Positions 1 through 7,235 are shown, counted from the stretch's first letter. The stretch is 16,906 nt of DNA from an uncultured Coriobacteriales bacterium (GCA_946892075.1 CAMPNZ010000031.1:1-16906), one strand, 5' to 3'. The notes: generated by a model not told the origin, from the sequence alone. Numbers and translations: made by a program.

Positions 1-38
1 GATCTACACTCTTTCCCTACACGACGCTCTTCCGATCT
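1..38 (+). other. Illumina TruSeq adapter remnant (non-biological)
   Basis: Bases 1-38 agree base for base with the 3' portion of the Illumina TruSeq universal / read-1 adapter, beginning GATCTACACTCTTTCCC and ending GCTCTTCCGATCT. This is a library-construction sequence left at a contig edge. The base after the final CGATCT is the first that could be genomic. The match is from memory of the published adapter, and 38 consecutive bases leave little room for chance. Confidence 0.97.
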
Positions 39-638
39 GAAGAGTCAATAAAGACAATAAAGCTAATTTGGAGAATTTGGTGGCGAAGAACTGGAGAAGA
101 GATCTCTAACAAGCTACGCAAAGGAAACGAGAACAAGAGCACGAACGGGAACAAGAACGCAACCGTGAACAGGAACGCAACCGTGAAGATCACAAGAGAA
201 TAGCGAACGCAGTATCAAAACGGCCGAGCTACGAGGTGGTTTCATACACGCACTGCAACATGCACTACGACATGCACCATCGTTTAGGCGTTAAATTCAA
301 GTTGCACTTGAAAATTACGCCCATAATGGGTACTAATGCCCGTGTCGAACAAAACATACAGAAGCATATAAAAACAAACGAAAGTAACACTGACAGGAAA
401 ACTACACGAACGTGCACGAATTGAACGTTTAACAGGAAAAATAAAAACATACAAACGGTAGAGCAAAGCTACGCAAAGAATTTCATGCCAACGTTATAAT
501 GCTGATTAACCAATGATTGCACGCCAGATAAAAAGGTTCTCGAACAGATATCTTTGAATAAACTGCACTTGTATCAGGTAAGTTAGCGTTACGTTGTGTT
601 AGCCTGAGCAGTATTTACGTAGATAGGAGTGTACACAT
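39..638. other. Gene-poor, repeat-rich contig-end region
   Basis: I see no convincing complete gene here. Bases 41-109 read open in one frame (RVNKDNKANLENLVAKNWRR, then DL and a stop) and could be the 3' tail of a gene cut off by the contig edge, but that is weak. From about 120 to 240 the DNA is a purine-rich GAAC/CGAA mixture giving charged (ERNREQ) or GN-type peptides in different frames. The frame opening at the GTG at 236 and ending at 424 has no ribosome binding site and no recognisable domain, so I do not call it a gene. AT-rich DNA from about 480 to 620 precedes the next gene and may hold its promoter, but no clean -35/-10 pair stands out. Confidence 0.5.
155..190. repeat. 18-bp tandem repeat, two copies
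   Basis: GAACGCAACCGTGAACAG at 155-172 is followed at once by a copy at 173-190 that is identical over its first 15 bases. It belongs to the GAACG-rich low-complexity family seen again near 13302, 14700-14896 and 15647. Because 18 is a multiple of three, both copies read as the same ERNRE-type peptide. Confidence 0.7.
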
Positions 639-1454
639 ATGAACGTCACAGAAGCGCTATTTGCGCTGCGAGATACGTCATATGCCGCTTTTCAGGCGAA
701 TTTGCTTCCGACCATTCCGCGCGCAACGGTTATCGGAGTGCGCGTTCCGCAAGCCAGAACGCTTGCAAAACAGCTTGCTAATACCACCGATGAACAGGAT
801 TTTCTAAAAGATCTGCCGCATATCTACTACGATGAAAACATCCTCCACGCGCTTCTTCTTTCTGAAATGAAAAACTATGCAGCATGTGTTGCAGCAGTCG
901 ATGCGTTTCTACCCTACGTTGACAACTGGGCTGTATGCGATATCTTGTCACCCAAAAGCTTCAAGCCGTATAAGCAGACACACGAGGCGGCGTTTTTGGC
1001 AAAAATTAAGGCATGGACGGCATCGGAAGAAACCTATACGCGCCGCTTTGGTATTGAAATGTTAATGACGCATTTTCTTGATGAGGCGTTTAAGCCTGAT
1101 TATTTGGACATACCTGTTTCTGCGCAGAGCGATGAGTACTATGTTCGCATGATGATTGGGTGGTTTTTTGCAACGGCGCTGGCAAAACAATGGGACGCTA
1201 CCATACCGTACATCGAAAACCGCTGCCTTGACGCGCAAACGCACAATAAAGCAATCCAGAAAGCGCGAGAAAGTAATCGCATTTCAGCAGCGCAAAAAGA
1301 GTACTTGAAGACGCTTAAATGGGAACGCGTGCAAGCAACCACCACCATTCACGAGCGCAGGGAACGCACGCATCGTCGCCATTCGCGAGCGCAGGAAGCG
1401 CCGCCGCGTTCCCTGCCCCGCCCCGTACACGCCGATCGCATTCTACTCACGTGA
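639..1454 (+). CDS. alkD: AlkD-like DNA alkylation repair enzyme with extra low-complexity C-terminus
   Basis: This is a HEAT-like-repeat DNA glycosylase of the AlkD family, which removes N3- and N7-alkylated bases from DNA in the cytoplasm. The sequence shows W97 and D101 in the segment VDNWAVCD, and R136 in TRRFG. These match the catalytic Trp109, Asp113 and Arg148 of Bacillus cereus AlkD (known from the literature) at a constant offset of 12. The family fold ends near residue 228 (EYLKTLKW). The remaining ~43 residues are Arg/His/Pro-rich, unlike the family, and are encoded by DNA with a ~34-bp direct repeat (ATTCACGAGCGCAGG near 1347, ATTCGCGAGCGCAGG near 1381). The ATG at 639 follows AGGAG (625-629) by nine bases. 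The gene stands alone, with 75 bases to the next. Family assignment is firm; activity is inferred. Confidence 0.88.
   Translation: MNVTEALFALRDTSYAAFQANLLPTIPRATVIGVRVPQARTLAKQLANTTDEQDFLKDLPHIYYDENILHALLLSEMKNYAACVAAVDAFLPYVDNWAVCDILSPKSFKPYKQTHEAAFLAKIKAWTASEETYTRRFGIEMLMTHFLDEAFKPDYLDIPVSAQSDEYYVRMMIGWFFATALAKQWDATIPYIENRCLDAQTHNKAIQKARESNRISAAQKEYLKTLKWERVQATTTIHERRERTHRRHSRAQEAPPRSLPRPVHADRILLT
1347..1397. repeat. ~34-bp direct repeat in the alkD 3' end
   Basis: The 17-base blocks starting at 1347 and 1381 differ at two positions (ATTC[A/G]CGAGCGCAGG[G/A]A). They sit in the part of the gene that encodes the non-conserved tail, which supports the tail being recently added or reshaped DNA. 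Confidence 0.6.
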
Positions 1455-1529
1455 TACAAGTCTTTACGTATGGTTCGCTATTTCGGCTAATTGTGCTAAT
1501 ATTGAAAATGATATACGCACAAAAGGACA

Positions 1530-2120
1530 ATGATTGAAATGAACACACCATTTGACACGAGCGCCATTGAAATGATCACGCTCAAAGAAGCAAAAATGCA
1601 TGGACTTTCTAAGTATCAGTTTTATAAGCTCGTAAAAGAAAAACAGTTAAAGCAGGTCATTCGTGGAATATACACGCCAAAAAACTCCTGGATTGATGAG
1701 CTGCTACTTATTCATAAGCGCGCACCTTCCGCTGTTTTTTCACACGATGAAGCATTTTTTTATTATGGATTGGTCGACAGAGAGCCAATAATGCATACTA
1801 TAACTGTCTATTCTGGGTTTAATGCTCACAGGCTAAAAGCATCGTGTAATGTAAAAATTTACAGCATAAAAAAAGAGCTGCTTGATGTTGGCAAGATCTT
1901 AATTACAGACAATCTTGGCAATAACGTGCCAATGTACAATCTTGAACGAAGTGTATGCGATGCATTAAGAAGTAGGAATGCCATTGAAATCCAGGAATTC
2001 ACGACAATTCTTAAATCATATGTTACACGTGCAGATAAAAATCTGAATCTGTTGATGGAATATGCCAAACTTTTTAAAGTGGAAACGATTGCTCGTACCT
2101 ATTTTGAGGTGTTGTTATAA
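1530..2120 (+). CDS. abiEi: AbiEi-type antitoxin / transcriptional regulator
   Basis: This 196-residue protein is close to the usual size of the AbiEi antitoxin of type IV toxin-antitoxin systems. An N-terminal winged helix (about residues 15-60: ITLKEAKMHGLSKYQFYKLV, then a basic stretch ending RGIYTP) would bind its own operator. The C-terminal domain carries the family pattern FSHDEAFFYYGL (about 70-82) and YNLERSVCDALRSR (about 138-151). In the studied family the antitoxin represses the operon and counteracts the AbiEii nucleotidyltransferase. AAAGGA (1522-1527) is only two bases from the ATG at 1530 and 11 from the ATG at 1539, so either start is possible. The stop codon directly abuts the ATG of the toxin gene, indicating an operon. 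The gene is visibly more AT-rich than the helicase genes downstream, which fits horizontal acquisition. Confidence 0.85.
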   Translation: MIEMNTPFDTSAIEMITLKEAKMHGLSKYQFYKLVKEKQLKQVIRGIYTPKNSWIDELLLIHKRAPSAVFSHDEAFFYYGLVDREPIMHTITVYSGFNAHRLKASCNVKIYSIKKELLDVGKILITDNLGNNVPMYNLERSVCDALRSRNAIEIQEFTTILKSYVTRADKNLNLLMEYAKLFKVETIARTYFEVLL

Positions 2121-2420
2121 ATGAACTTCCCAGATGCGCAAATTAGAGGAAGAATTAAAAACCTTGCCGAGGAAAATCAAGCTGACCCGCGTGTACTTAT
2201 GCGACTGTACATGATGGAGCGCTTTTTAGAACGAGTTTCTGTTTCAAAATATCGAGAAAATATTATCGTTAAAGGCGGTGTACTTATTACATCCCTCCTT
2301 GGCGTTTCGCTGCGCTCTACGATGGACATAGACACAACGATTCAAAATTTCACTCTATCGCCTGAAAAAACAAAAAATATGGTAGAAGAAATATCACTGC
2401 ACGCATATGCAAGCGCCTGA
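2121..2420 (+). pseudogene. abiEii: Truncated AbiEii-type nucleotidyltransferase toxin
   Basis: The 99 residues match the beginning of AbiEii toxins, which are normally about 280-300 residues long. Present are the N-terminal helical part (LMRLYMMERFLERVSVSKY) and the first nucleotidyltransferase motif: IVKGGVLITSLLGVSLRS followed by the metal-binding MDID, residues about 49-71. Homology ends near EEISLHA, where the family usually continues into an acidic 'DDG' segment. The last few residues and the next ~100 bases are low-complexity (GCGCGCATG repeated about 17 bases apart, ACGCCTGCAC-like blocks). The later catalytic motifs are gone, so the toxin should be inactive. It begins at the base after the antitoxin stop. 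The region 2421-2528 up to the convergent lanG end holds no further gene. Confidence 0.8.
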
Positions 2421-2528
2421 ACATCCATGTACAAACGCCTGCACATCTATAATACCTGCACGCCTACACTGCGCGCATGTGTCACCTGCGCGCATGCGAT
2501 GCTGTCGCATTTCCAACACCTGTGTGCG

Positions 2529-3293
2529 TTATTGCATCTCCTTTTTTCCAAAGCGCGTTATAGCTATCAACAATACCAAGGCAGCTATTGCAACAGCGCA
2601 AGGCACAAATGGGAAAAGTGCAAACCCGTCCCCTACATTCATTGACGAAACAGCATGCAAAGAACGCGAAACCAAGTATCCGCTATAACAAGGGGGGTAT
2701 GCTACCCACAATGGAGTGTTAGCTGCTAAAATTCCAGGGATAACAAGCAGTATATTTAAACCAACTGATAGCAGTGGCTTGTCAAACAGCACCGTAATTG
2801 CCCACATAATCGCCACGCTTGGAATCATCGTTAAAAATAACGCGCAACACCATTGCAGCACATAGGGCAAAGGAAGCGTTTCTGTAATGCCACTGCTCTG
2901 TGTTGCAAATAATCCTGCTAGCACAAATACTACGAAAAATACAGCCATTTCCATAAACAGATACCACAGCAATACGCAAAACTTTGCAGCAGAAAGTGCA
3001 TAGCGGCTTAACGGAAGCGCCAACATCTTTGCTATTCCATTATTCGCCGTTTCCCGTCCTGCAATCATCACGCACACAACAATCATGCTCAAAGGAAGAA
3101 GATAATAGGCATATACCAATGCGCTTTGAATAAACATAGCTGCCCATGCGTTTGTGTATTCAGGAGTGAAATACCTATGCAGACTTGCTACACCAGATAA
3201 AACAACTAATAATGGAGCAATAAAAAGTAAAAGAAAGATTTTGCTTCGTTTTACTTTCAGAACTTCAATTTTCAGCAGTTCAAAAAAACTCAT
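2529..3293 (-). CDS. lanG: LanG-type lantibiotic immunity ABC permease
   Basis: This is the second membrane subunit of a lantibiotic-immunity (LanFEG/MutG-type) transporter, which expels antimicrobial peptides from the membrane. The 254-residue product has six hydrophobic spans: roughly KIFLLLFIAPLLVVL, the AAMFIQSALVYAYYLL region, CVLLWYLFMEMAVFFVVFVL, LQWCCALFLTMIPSVAIMW, LLSVGLNILLVIPGI, and a last one before the RFGKKEMQ end. The frame is open further upstream to 3401, but that part is encoded by the 31-bp tandem repeat and is unlike any family N-terminus. AAGGAG lies nine bases before the ATG at 3293 and three bases before the ATG at 3299, so I chose 3293 (MSFFELLKIEVLK). It lies downstream of lanE with an unusually long repeat-filled gap. 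Assignment as LanG rather than LanE rests on order and weak similarity. Confidence 0.75.
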   Translation of the reverse strand: MSFFELLKIEVLKVKRSKIFLLLFIAPLLVVLSGVASLHRYFTPEYTNAWAAMFIQSALVYAYYLLPLSMIVVCVMIAGRETANNGIAKMLALPLSRYALSAAKFCVLLWYLFMEMAVFFVVFVLAGLFATQSSGITETLPLPYVLQWCCALFLTMIPSVAIMWAITVLFDKPLLSVGLNILLVIPGILAANTPLWVAYPPCYSGYLVSRSLHAVSSMNVGDGFALFPFVPCAVAIAALVLLIAITRFGKKEMQ

Positions 3294-3348
3294 GTCCATG
3301 CTCTCCTTATTTAGAACATCTCCAACTCGCTTGCGTGGCTTATTCATA

Positions 3349-3441
3349 CCGCCGCCACCATAATGCGCAAACCGCCAGTCCGCCGCCACCATAATGCGCA
3401 AACCGCCAGTCCATGGTCAACATATAGCGCAAATCGCCAGT
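3349..3441. repeat. 31-bp tandem repeat x3 between lanE and lanG
   Basis: Units at 3349-3379 and 3380-3410 are identical. 3411-3441 is a diverged third copy of the same length that keeps GCGCAAA-CGCCAGT. Eleven-base direct repeats GCTTATTCATA occur at 3338-3348, directly next to the array, and at 3449-3459. The right one includes the end of lanE. There are no unique spacers, so it is not a CRISPR array. Confidence 0.88.
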
Positions 3442-3450
3442 TCATGCAGC

Positions 3451-4176
3451 TTATTCATAGCGACGATGTTGCGCTACCCACAATCCAGCACCTAAAAACA
3501 GAAGTATTTCAAAAAGAGCAATTGCCACAACGGTGCCATCGGGTTGCGCACTCATAGCAACGGCTGGTTTTAGCATAAGTACAAAAGGCGATACATTAAA
3601 AACCAGACTATTCGACATAGCAAGTGCCATACCACTCAGAAATCCTATAACTCCAATCCCCAGGTTAACCCACATATTTTCAAACCATGACGCCACAAAA
3701 AGCATAAACGACAACACGGGCATCGAAGTCACAAACGAATAACTCGCAAAACATATAAAGGTAGTTACCTCAAAACTACCATGCGGTAAGTCGGTAACGC
3801 CAATAATGGCAAGAGCGGCATTTTGAATGCAAATAGCAATCAGCAATAATGCTGTCATCAGCAGAAATTTACAAAAATACATAGCAGGAACACTCATAGG
3901 CAGCGTATACAGCTTTTTTACAGCGCTTCCTTTAAATTCCATGTTATATATAATGCAAGCTGCAACGATAATGCCGAACATGTTTAATACCATAATCATG
4001 CCGTACAGTTGCGTTAACAGGATGTCCATAGGAGCTAACGGTAAGTTTAATAACGTGTCTTTTCGCACGATGAAATTTACAAAAGCATACGCTGCACCCA
4101 AAATACCCACAGCAACCATAAGAGGCATAAAACCCGCCCGCCTACATTTCTGCAGTTCAATTACTAATGTTTTCAT
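3451..4176 (-). CDS. lanE: LanE-type lantibiotic immunity ABC permease
   Basis: This 241-residue integral membrane protein has six predicted spans (PLMVAVGILGAAYAF near the start, then ALLLIAICIQNAALAIIGV, a Phe/Ser-rich pair, NLGIGVIGFLSGMALAM, and VVAIALFEILLFLGAGLWVA near the end). The size and the pattern YNMEFKGSAVKKLYTLPMS after span two fit ABC-2 permeases of the MutE/EpiE/LanE group. Its ATG overlaps the lanF stop as ATGA, so translation is probably coupled and the two subunits are made in proportion. The product should pair with LanG in the membrane and with LanF on the cytoplasmic side. LanE and LanG could be swapped in name. The three-gene transporter assignment is more secure than the individual letters. 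Confidence 0.78.
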   Translation of the reverse strand: MKTLVIELQKCRRAGFMPLMVAVGILGAAYAFVNFIVRKDTLLNLPLAPMDILLTQLYGMIMVLNMFGIIVAACIIYNMEFKGSAVKKLYTLPMSVPAMYFCKFLLMTALLLIAICIQNAALAIIGVTDLPHGSFEVTTFICFASYSFVTSMPVLSFMLFVASWFENMWVNLGIGVIGFLSGMALAMSNSLVFNVSPFVLMLKPAVAMSAQPDGTVVAIALFEILLFLGAGLWVAQHRRYE

Positions 4177-4937
4177 AATCGCGCCCTCTGTTTTTTGTTG
4201 AGATTGTCTTTTTCAATCATCGATAGAAACATATCTTCCAAATTATCCGCAGCAAAACCAGACGCCAAAGCATGCAGGCGCAGATCATCTAAACTGCCTT
4301 CAAACAACAAGCGTCCATGATTAAGTATTCCAATATCGTCTGCCATGAGCTCAATTTCAGATAGCATATGAGAAGAAATAAGCACCGTGCACTCATATAA
4401 ATGAGGGAGCGATTTAATCAAATTACGAATTTCATGAATGCCCGAAGGATCAAGGCCGTTTGTTGGCTCATCCAAAATTAGAATTGGTGGCCTTCCCAGC
4501 AACGCGCCTGCAAGCCCTAAGCGTTGTTTCATGCCAAGTGAATATTTCTTTGCAAGTCGATCGCCAAATTCAGAAAGCCCAACCAACTCTAACGCATCAT
4601 CAACTGCATTGCCCGGCAGCCCTAAAATGCGGCGAATAATATCAAGATTTTCTCGCCCTGTTAAATTTGCATAAAACGATGGACTTTCAATAAACGAACC
4701 TATTTCCTTTAAAATTGCTATACGATCAGCAGGAAACTGTTTTCCATCGATAGTAAAACTACCGCTTGTAGGAGCCGTAAGTCCTAACAGCATTTTCATC
4801 GTAGTAGATTTTCCTGCTCCATTTGGCCCTAGAAAACCGTAGATGCTTCCTTTCCGAATGTGAAGCGAAACATTATTAACAGCAATAAACGATTTGTACT
4901 GTTTTGTTAATCGATCTGTTGTAACAATATTGTTCAT
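4173..4937 (-). CDS. lanF: LanF-type lantibiotic immunity ABC ATPase
   Basis: This is the 254-residue nucleotide-binding subunit of a peptide-expelling ABC transporter. Visible motifs: Walker A GPNGAGKST (37-45), signature YSLGMKQRLGLA, Walker B ILILDEPTNGLD, and switch histidine in LISSHMLSE. The segment IGSFIESPSFYANLTGREN has glutamate at residue 84 where most ABC ATPases have the Q-loop glutamine. This 'E-loop' is described as typical of LanF proteins, which separates it from generic ABC-2 ATPases. I chose the ATG at 4937 because AAAGGAG lies eight bases upstream; the longer GTG start at 4958 would place that site inside the gene. It overlaps lanE by four bases and is divergent from the regulator at 5080. 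An 8-bp inverted repeat encloses its ribosome binding site. Confidence 0.88.
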   Translation of the reverse strand: MNNIVTTDRLTKQYKSFIAVNNVSLHIRKGSIYGFLGPNGAGKSTTMKMLLGLTAPTSGSFTIDGKQFPADRIAILKEIGSFIESPSFYANLTGRENLDIIRRILGLPGNAVDDALELVGLSEFGDRLAKKYSLGMKQRLGLAGALLGRPPILILDEPTNGLDPSGIHEIRNLIKSLPHLYECTVLISSHMLSEIELMADDIGILNHGRLLFEGSLDDLRLHALASGFAADNLEDMFLSMIEKDNLNKKQRARL

Positions 4938-4938
4938 A

Positions 4939-4971
4939 GCACTATCTCCTTTCCTCACTTGATGATAGTGC
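4939..4971 (-). promoter_or_regulatory. Inverted repeat enclosing the lanF ribosome binding site
   Basis: GCACTATC (4939-4946) and GATAGTGC (4964-4971) are perfect inverted copies separated by 17 bases. In the lanF transcript this makes an 8-bp stem whose loop holds GAGGAAAGGA, with the last G of the ribosome binding site in the stem, ending one base before the start codon. It could hide the ribosome binding site or serve as a protein-binding site. Function is inferred. Confidence 0.5.
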
Positions 4972-4999
4972 GTGAACCTTGCAACAACATTCTGTGCGC

Positions 5000-5057
5000 C
5001 TTACATCTACCTTACATTGGCATACGCAAACAAAAAACGCAGCTTTACATGGCATAC
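5000..5057. promoter_or_regulatory. Candidate OmpR-family response-regulator operator
   Basis: CTTACAT occurs at 5000-5006 and 5011-5017. The spacing of 11 bases is one helical turn, the usual layout for tandem binding by OmpR-type regulators. A related block, TTACATTGGCATAC (5012-5025), recurs as TTTACATGGCATAC (5044-5057). The site lies between the divergent lanF and response-regulator genes, so the regulator at 5080 is the natural candidate to bind it. I could not pick confident -35/-10 boxes for either direction. Confidence 0.55.
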
Positions 5058-5079
5058 TATAACGAAAGGAGGTAGCGCT

Positions 5080-5787
5080 ATGAATCAGGACAATTATTTA
5101 TTATGTAAGCACATACTACTTGTCGATGATGAGCCAGAACTTCTTAGCATGGTTGTATCAATCTTGAATGAATATGGATTTCACCATATCAGCACTGCTC
5201 AAAACGTGAAAACTGCTCTTGTAGAAACGGAAAAACATTCTCCCGACCTGGCAATTCTTGATGTTATGCTTCCTGATGGAAACGGATTTGCTTTAATGGA
5301 GCAATTAAAGCGCTCAAGCGATTGTCCTGTTTTGTTTCTTACGGCGTGCGGTGAAGATACCGATAAGCTCAAGGGCTTTGGTTTGGGCGCAGATGACTAT
5401 ATCGTTAAACCTTTTCTTCCAAAAGAGCTACTATTTCGCATAAGAGCAATTTTAAGACGCTGCTATAAAGATGAAACCCCTGTGGTGCAGCTAAAAAACA
5501 GCCAGATTAACTTTTCGGCTGGTGAAGTAATAAAAGGCGGCGAACATATTGCGCTCACCGCAAAAGAATACGATTTACTTTCAGCGCTATACAGAAATGC
5601 AGGGCGTATTATAACCATTGACGCTTTATGTGAAGCAGCGTGGGGCGACAATCCGTTTGGATATGAAAATTCGTTAATGGCACATATACGCCGCATTAGG
5701 GAAAAAATCGAGCTTAACCCATCACAACCTGTTTCACTTATAACAGCCAAAGGACTAGGCTACAAGCTTATTGTGGAAGAGAACTAA
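5080..5787 (+). CDS. OmpR-family response regulator of the LanFEG system
   Basis: This 235-residue two-domain regulator has a receiver domain (about 10-125) with acidic pocket D16-D17, phosphoacceptor D61 (LAILDVMLPDGNG), T88 and K110 (VKPF). A C-terminal winged helix (about 135-232) includes LTAKEYDLLSALYRNAGR, a MAHIRRIREKIE recognition region and the closing TAKGLGYKL. I chose the ATG at 5080 because AAAGGAGG lies seven bases upstream; the open frame continues to 4972 but without family similarity. It is followed by the sensor kinase and faces the lanFEG operon, so it most likely activates that operon when a membrane-active peptide is sensed. This is the arrangement of NisRK-, SpaRK- and CprRK-like systems. 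The ligand is unknown. Confidence 0.9.
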   Translation: MNQDNYLLCKHILLVDDEPELLSMVVSILNEYGFHHISTAQNVKTALVETEKHSPDLAILDVMLPDGNGFALMEQLKRSSDCPVLFLTACGEDTDKLKGFGLGADDYIVKPFLPKELLFRIRAILRRCYKDETPVVQLKNSQINFSAGEVIKGGEHIALTAKEYDLLSALYRNAGRIITIDALCEAAWGDNPFGYENSLMAHIRRIREKIELNPSQPVSLITAKGLGYKLIVEEN

Positions 5788-5830
5788 AGAGAACTAAAGA
5801 GAAGTGACGAGAAGTGACGAGAACTAATAT
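5781..5830. repeat. 10-bp tandem repeat x5 at the regulator-kinase junction
   Basis: Five consecutive 10-mers occur: GAACTAAAGA twice, GAAGTGACGA twice, then GAACTAATAT. The array covers the stop codon of the regulator and the likely GTG start of the kinase. Two of the units each contain a GTG (5804, 5814), and only the second is in frame with the kinase. Copy-number change would alter the distance and frame between the two genes. Confidence 0.85.
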
Positions 5831-7235
5831 AAAAAGCATGCCAAAACTGATACGACGTTTTATAGGCATTTTGCTGCTTAGTTCTATACTCATTCTGCTG
5901 ATAAACGTTATAACGTGTGTCGTGCTTATCGCACATTACGCTACCGATACCAACGCTTCTCCCTACAAAATAGCGCAACAAACGGCCAATGCTTTGCATG
6001 AACGTCCAGATGGAGCGTACGTATTGTCAGAAAACGCAGCTACTCAATTACACACGTCTGGAGCATGGGCGCTGCTTATTGATAACAGCTCGCGTAGCGT
6101 AGTGTGGAAAACACACAATGTACCAGCTTCTATTCCATATCATTACACGTTGTCGGATATTGCAACTATAAGCACTGGCTATCTTGATAGCTATCCAACG
6201 TATGTCGGCGCCCATGACAAGGGCATTGTTGTTCTTGGATTTCCACGCGATAGCTTTTGGAAACACTCTCAGCCAAGCTGGAATTACCGCTTCATCTCAG
6301 ATTTCCCGCAGATTATTCTTAGTATTCTTTGTATCAATATCGTGCTCATTCTTGGGATTTATATAATAGCTAACATGAAACTTCTCACATCGATCAATCC
6401 CATTACAAAAGGAATACAGCGCTTATCAGACGGAGAACGCGTGCACATTCCAGAAACAGGAGCGCTTTCAGAAATAGCAGCGCACATCAATTCCACGTCT
6501 GATATTTTGCAGCAACAAAAAGAGCAGTTAAGGCGCAAAGAAACTGCGCGTGCAAATTGGATAGCAGGAGTTTCACACGATATACGAACGCCACTTTCGA
6601 TGGTTATGGGATACGCTGGTCAGTTAGAAAATTCGAGCCATCTTTTACAAGAAGAACGCAACTGCGCAGCAACAATTATGGCGCAAAGCGAGCGTATGAA
6701 AAATTTGATTAACGACCTTAATTTAGCTTCAAAGCTTGAATATAATATGCAGCCTCTTATGAAAAAAGAAGAAAATGTGGTTGCTGTTGTTCGACATGTT
6801 GTGGTTGATTTTATGAATATGGGGCTACCATCTGGGTTTTCCATTACGTGGGATACAAAAGAAAGCCTCAGCGTTTGCACCAGTATTATCGATAAAGAAT
6901 TGTTGCAGCGAGCAATCTCAAATTTGATATGGAACAGCATCGTTCATAATGAGCATGGGTGTACGATTTATACATCCGTTTGCAAAGATGATACTCATTG
7001 CATTATTCGCGTTGAAGATAATGGTGTTGGTGTTTCAGATGAACAGCTGGAAATACTCAACCATACACCGCACTATATGATCTGTGATACCAGTACTTCT
7101 GAACAGCGTCATGGCTTGGGACTTTTAATTGTAGAGCAGATTGTTGACGCTCATAGCGGATCTGTTGAGATAAGCAAAAGCGAACATGGCGGCTTTATGA
7201 CTACGTTAAAGCTGCCACTGATACTACCGCAGTAA
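5814..7235 (+). CDS. Sensor histidine kinase of the LanFEG system
   Basis: This is a membrane sensor kinase of 473 residues. It has a short N-terminus, membrane span one (about 14-41), an extracytoplasmic sensor region of roughly 110-120 residues, span two (IILSILCINIVLILGIYII, about 167-186) and a HAMP-like linker. The dimerisation/phosphoacceptor helix carries H255 in GVSHDIRTPLS. The ATPase domain has N box NLIWNSIVHN, G1 box VEDNGVGVSD and G2 box RHGLGLLIVEQIV. All catalytic motifs look intact. The extracellular domain is larger than in the intramembrane-sensing BceS type, so direct peptide sensing as in NisK/SpaK-type kinases is plausible. The start is uncertain: GTG 5814 has only a weak GAGAAG upstream, and ATG 5838 has nothing recognisable. 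It follows the regulator after 26 bases of tandem repeat. Confidence 0.9.
   Translation: MTRTNIKSMPKLIRRFIGILLLSSILILLINVITCVVLIAHYATDTNASPYKIAQQTANALHERPDGAYVLSENAATQLHTSGAWALLIDNSSRSVVWKTHNVPASIPYHYTLSDIATISTGYLDSYPTYVGAHDKGIVVLGFPRDSFWKHSQPSWNYRFISDFPQIILSILCINIVLILGIYIIANMKLLTSINPITKGIQRLSDGERVHIPETGALSEIAAHINSTSDILQQQKEQLRRKETARANWIAGVSHDIRTPLSMVMGYAGQLENSSHLLQEERNCAATIMAQSERMKNLINDLNLASKLEYNMQPLMKKEENVVAVVRHVVVDFMNMGLPSGFSITWDTKESLSVCTSIIDKELLQRAISNLIWNSIVHNEHGCTIYTSVCKDDTHCIIRVEDNGVGVSDEQLEILNHTPHYMICDTSTSEQRHGLGLLIVEQIVDAHSGSVEISKSEHGGFMTTLKLPLILPQ

Noticed and set aside
236..424. 62-codon frame near the contig start
   Set aside because: GTG start without a ribosome binding site, low-complexity composition, and no recognisable domain.
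111..478. 13-base direct repeat AAGCTACGCAAAG at 111 and 466, possible attachment sites
   Set aside because: A 13-base match within this length is expected by chance about once or twice, and no integrase or element lies between the copies.
3294..3401. N-terminal extension of LanG through the 31-bp repeats
   Set aside because: The frame is open, but AAGGAG sits just before 3299/3293, and the extra residues (YGGGG, WRFAHYG) come from the repeat and do not resemble the family.
3349..3441. Possible CRISPR array
   Set aside because: The 31-bp units are directly adjacent with no unique spacers, and no cas genes are present. The same applies to the 23-bp units at 8690.
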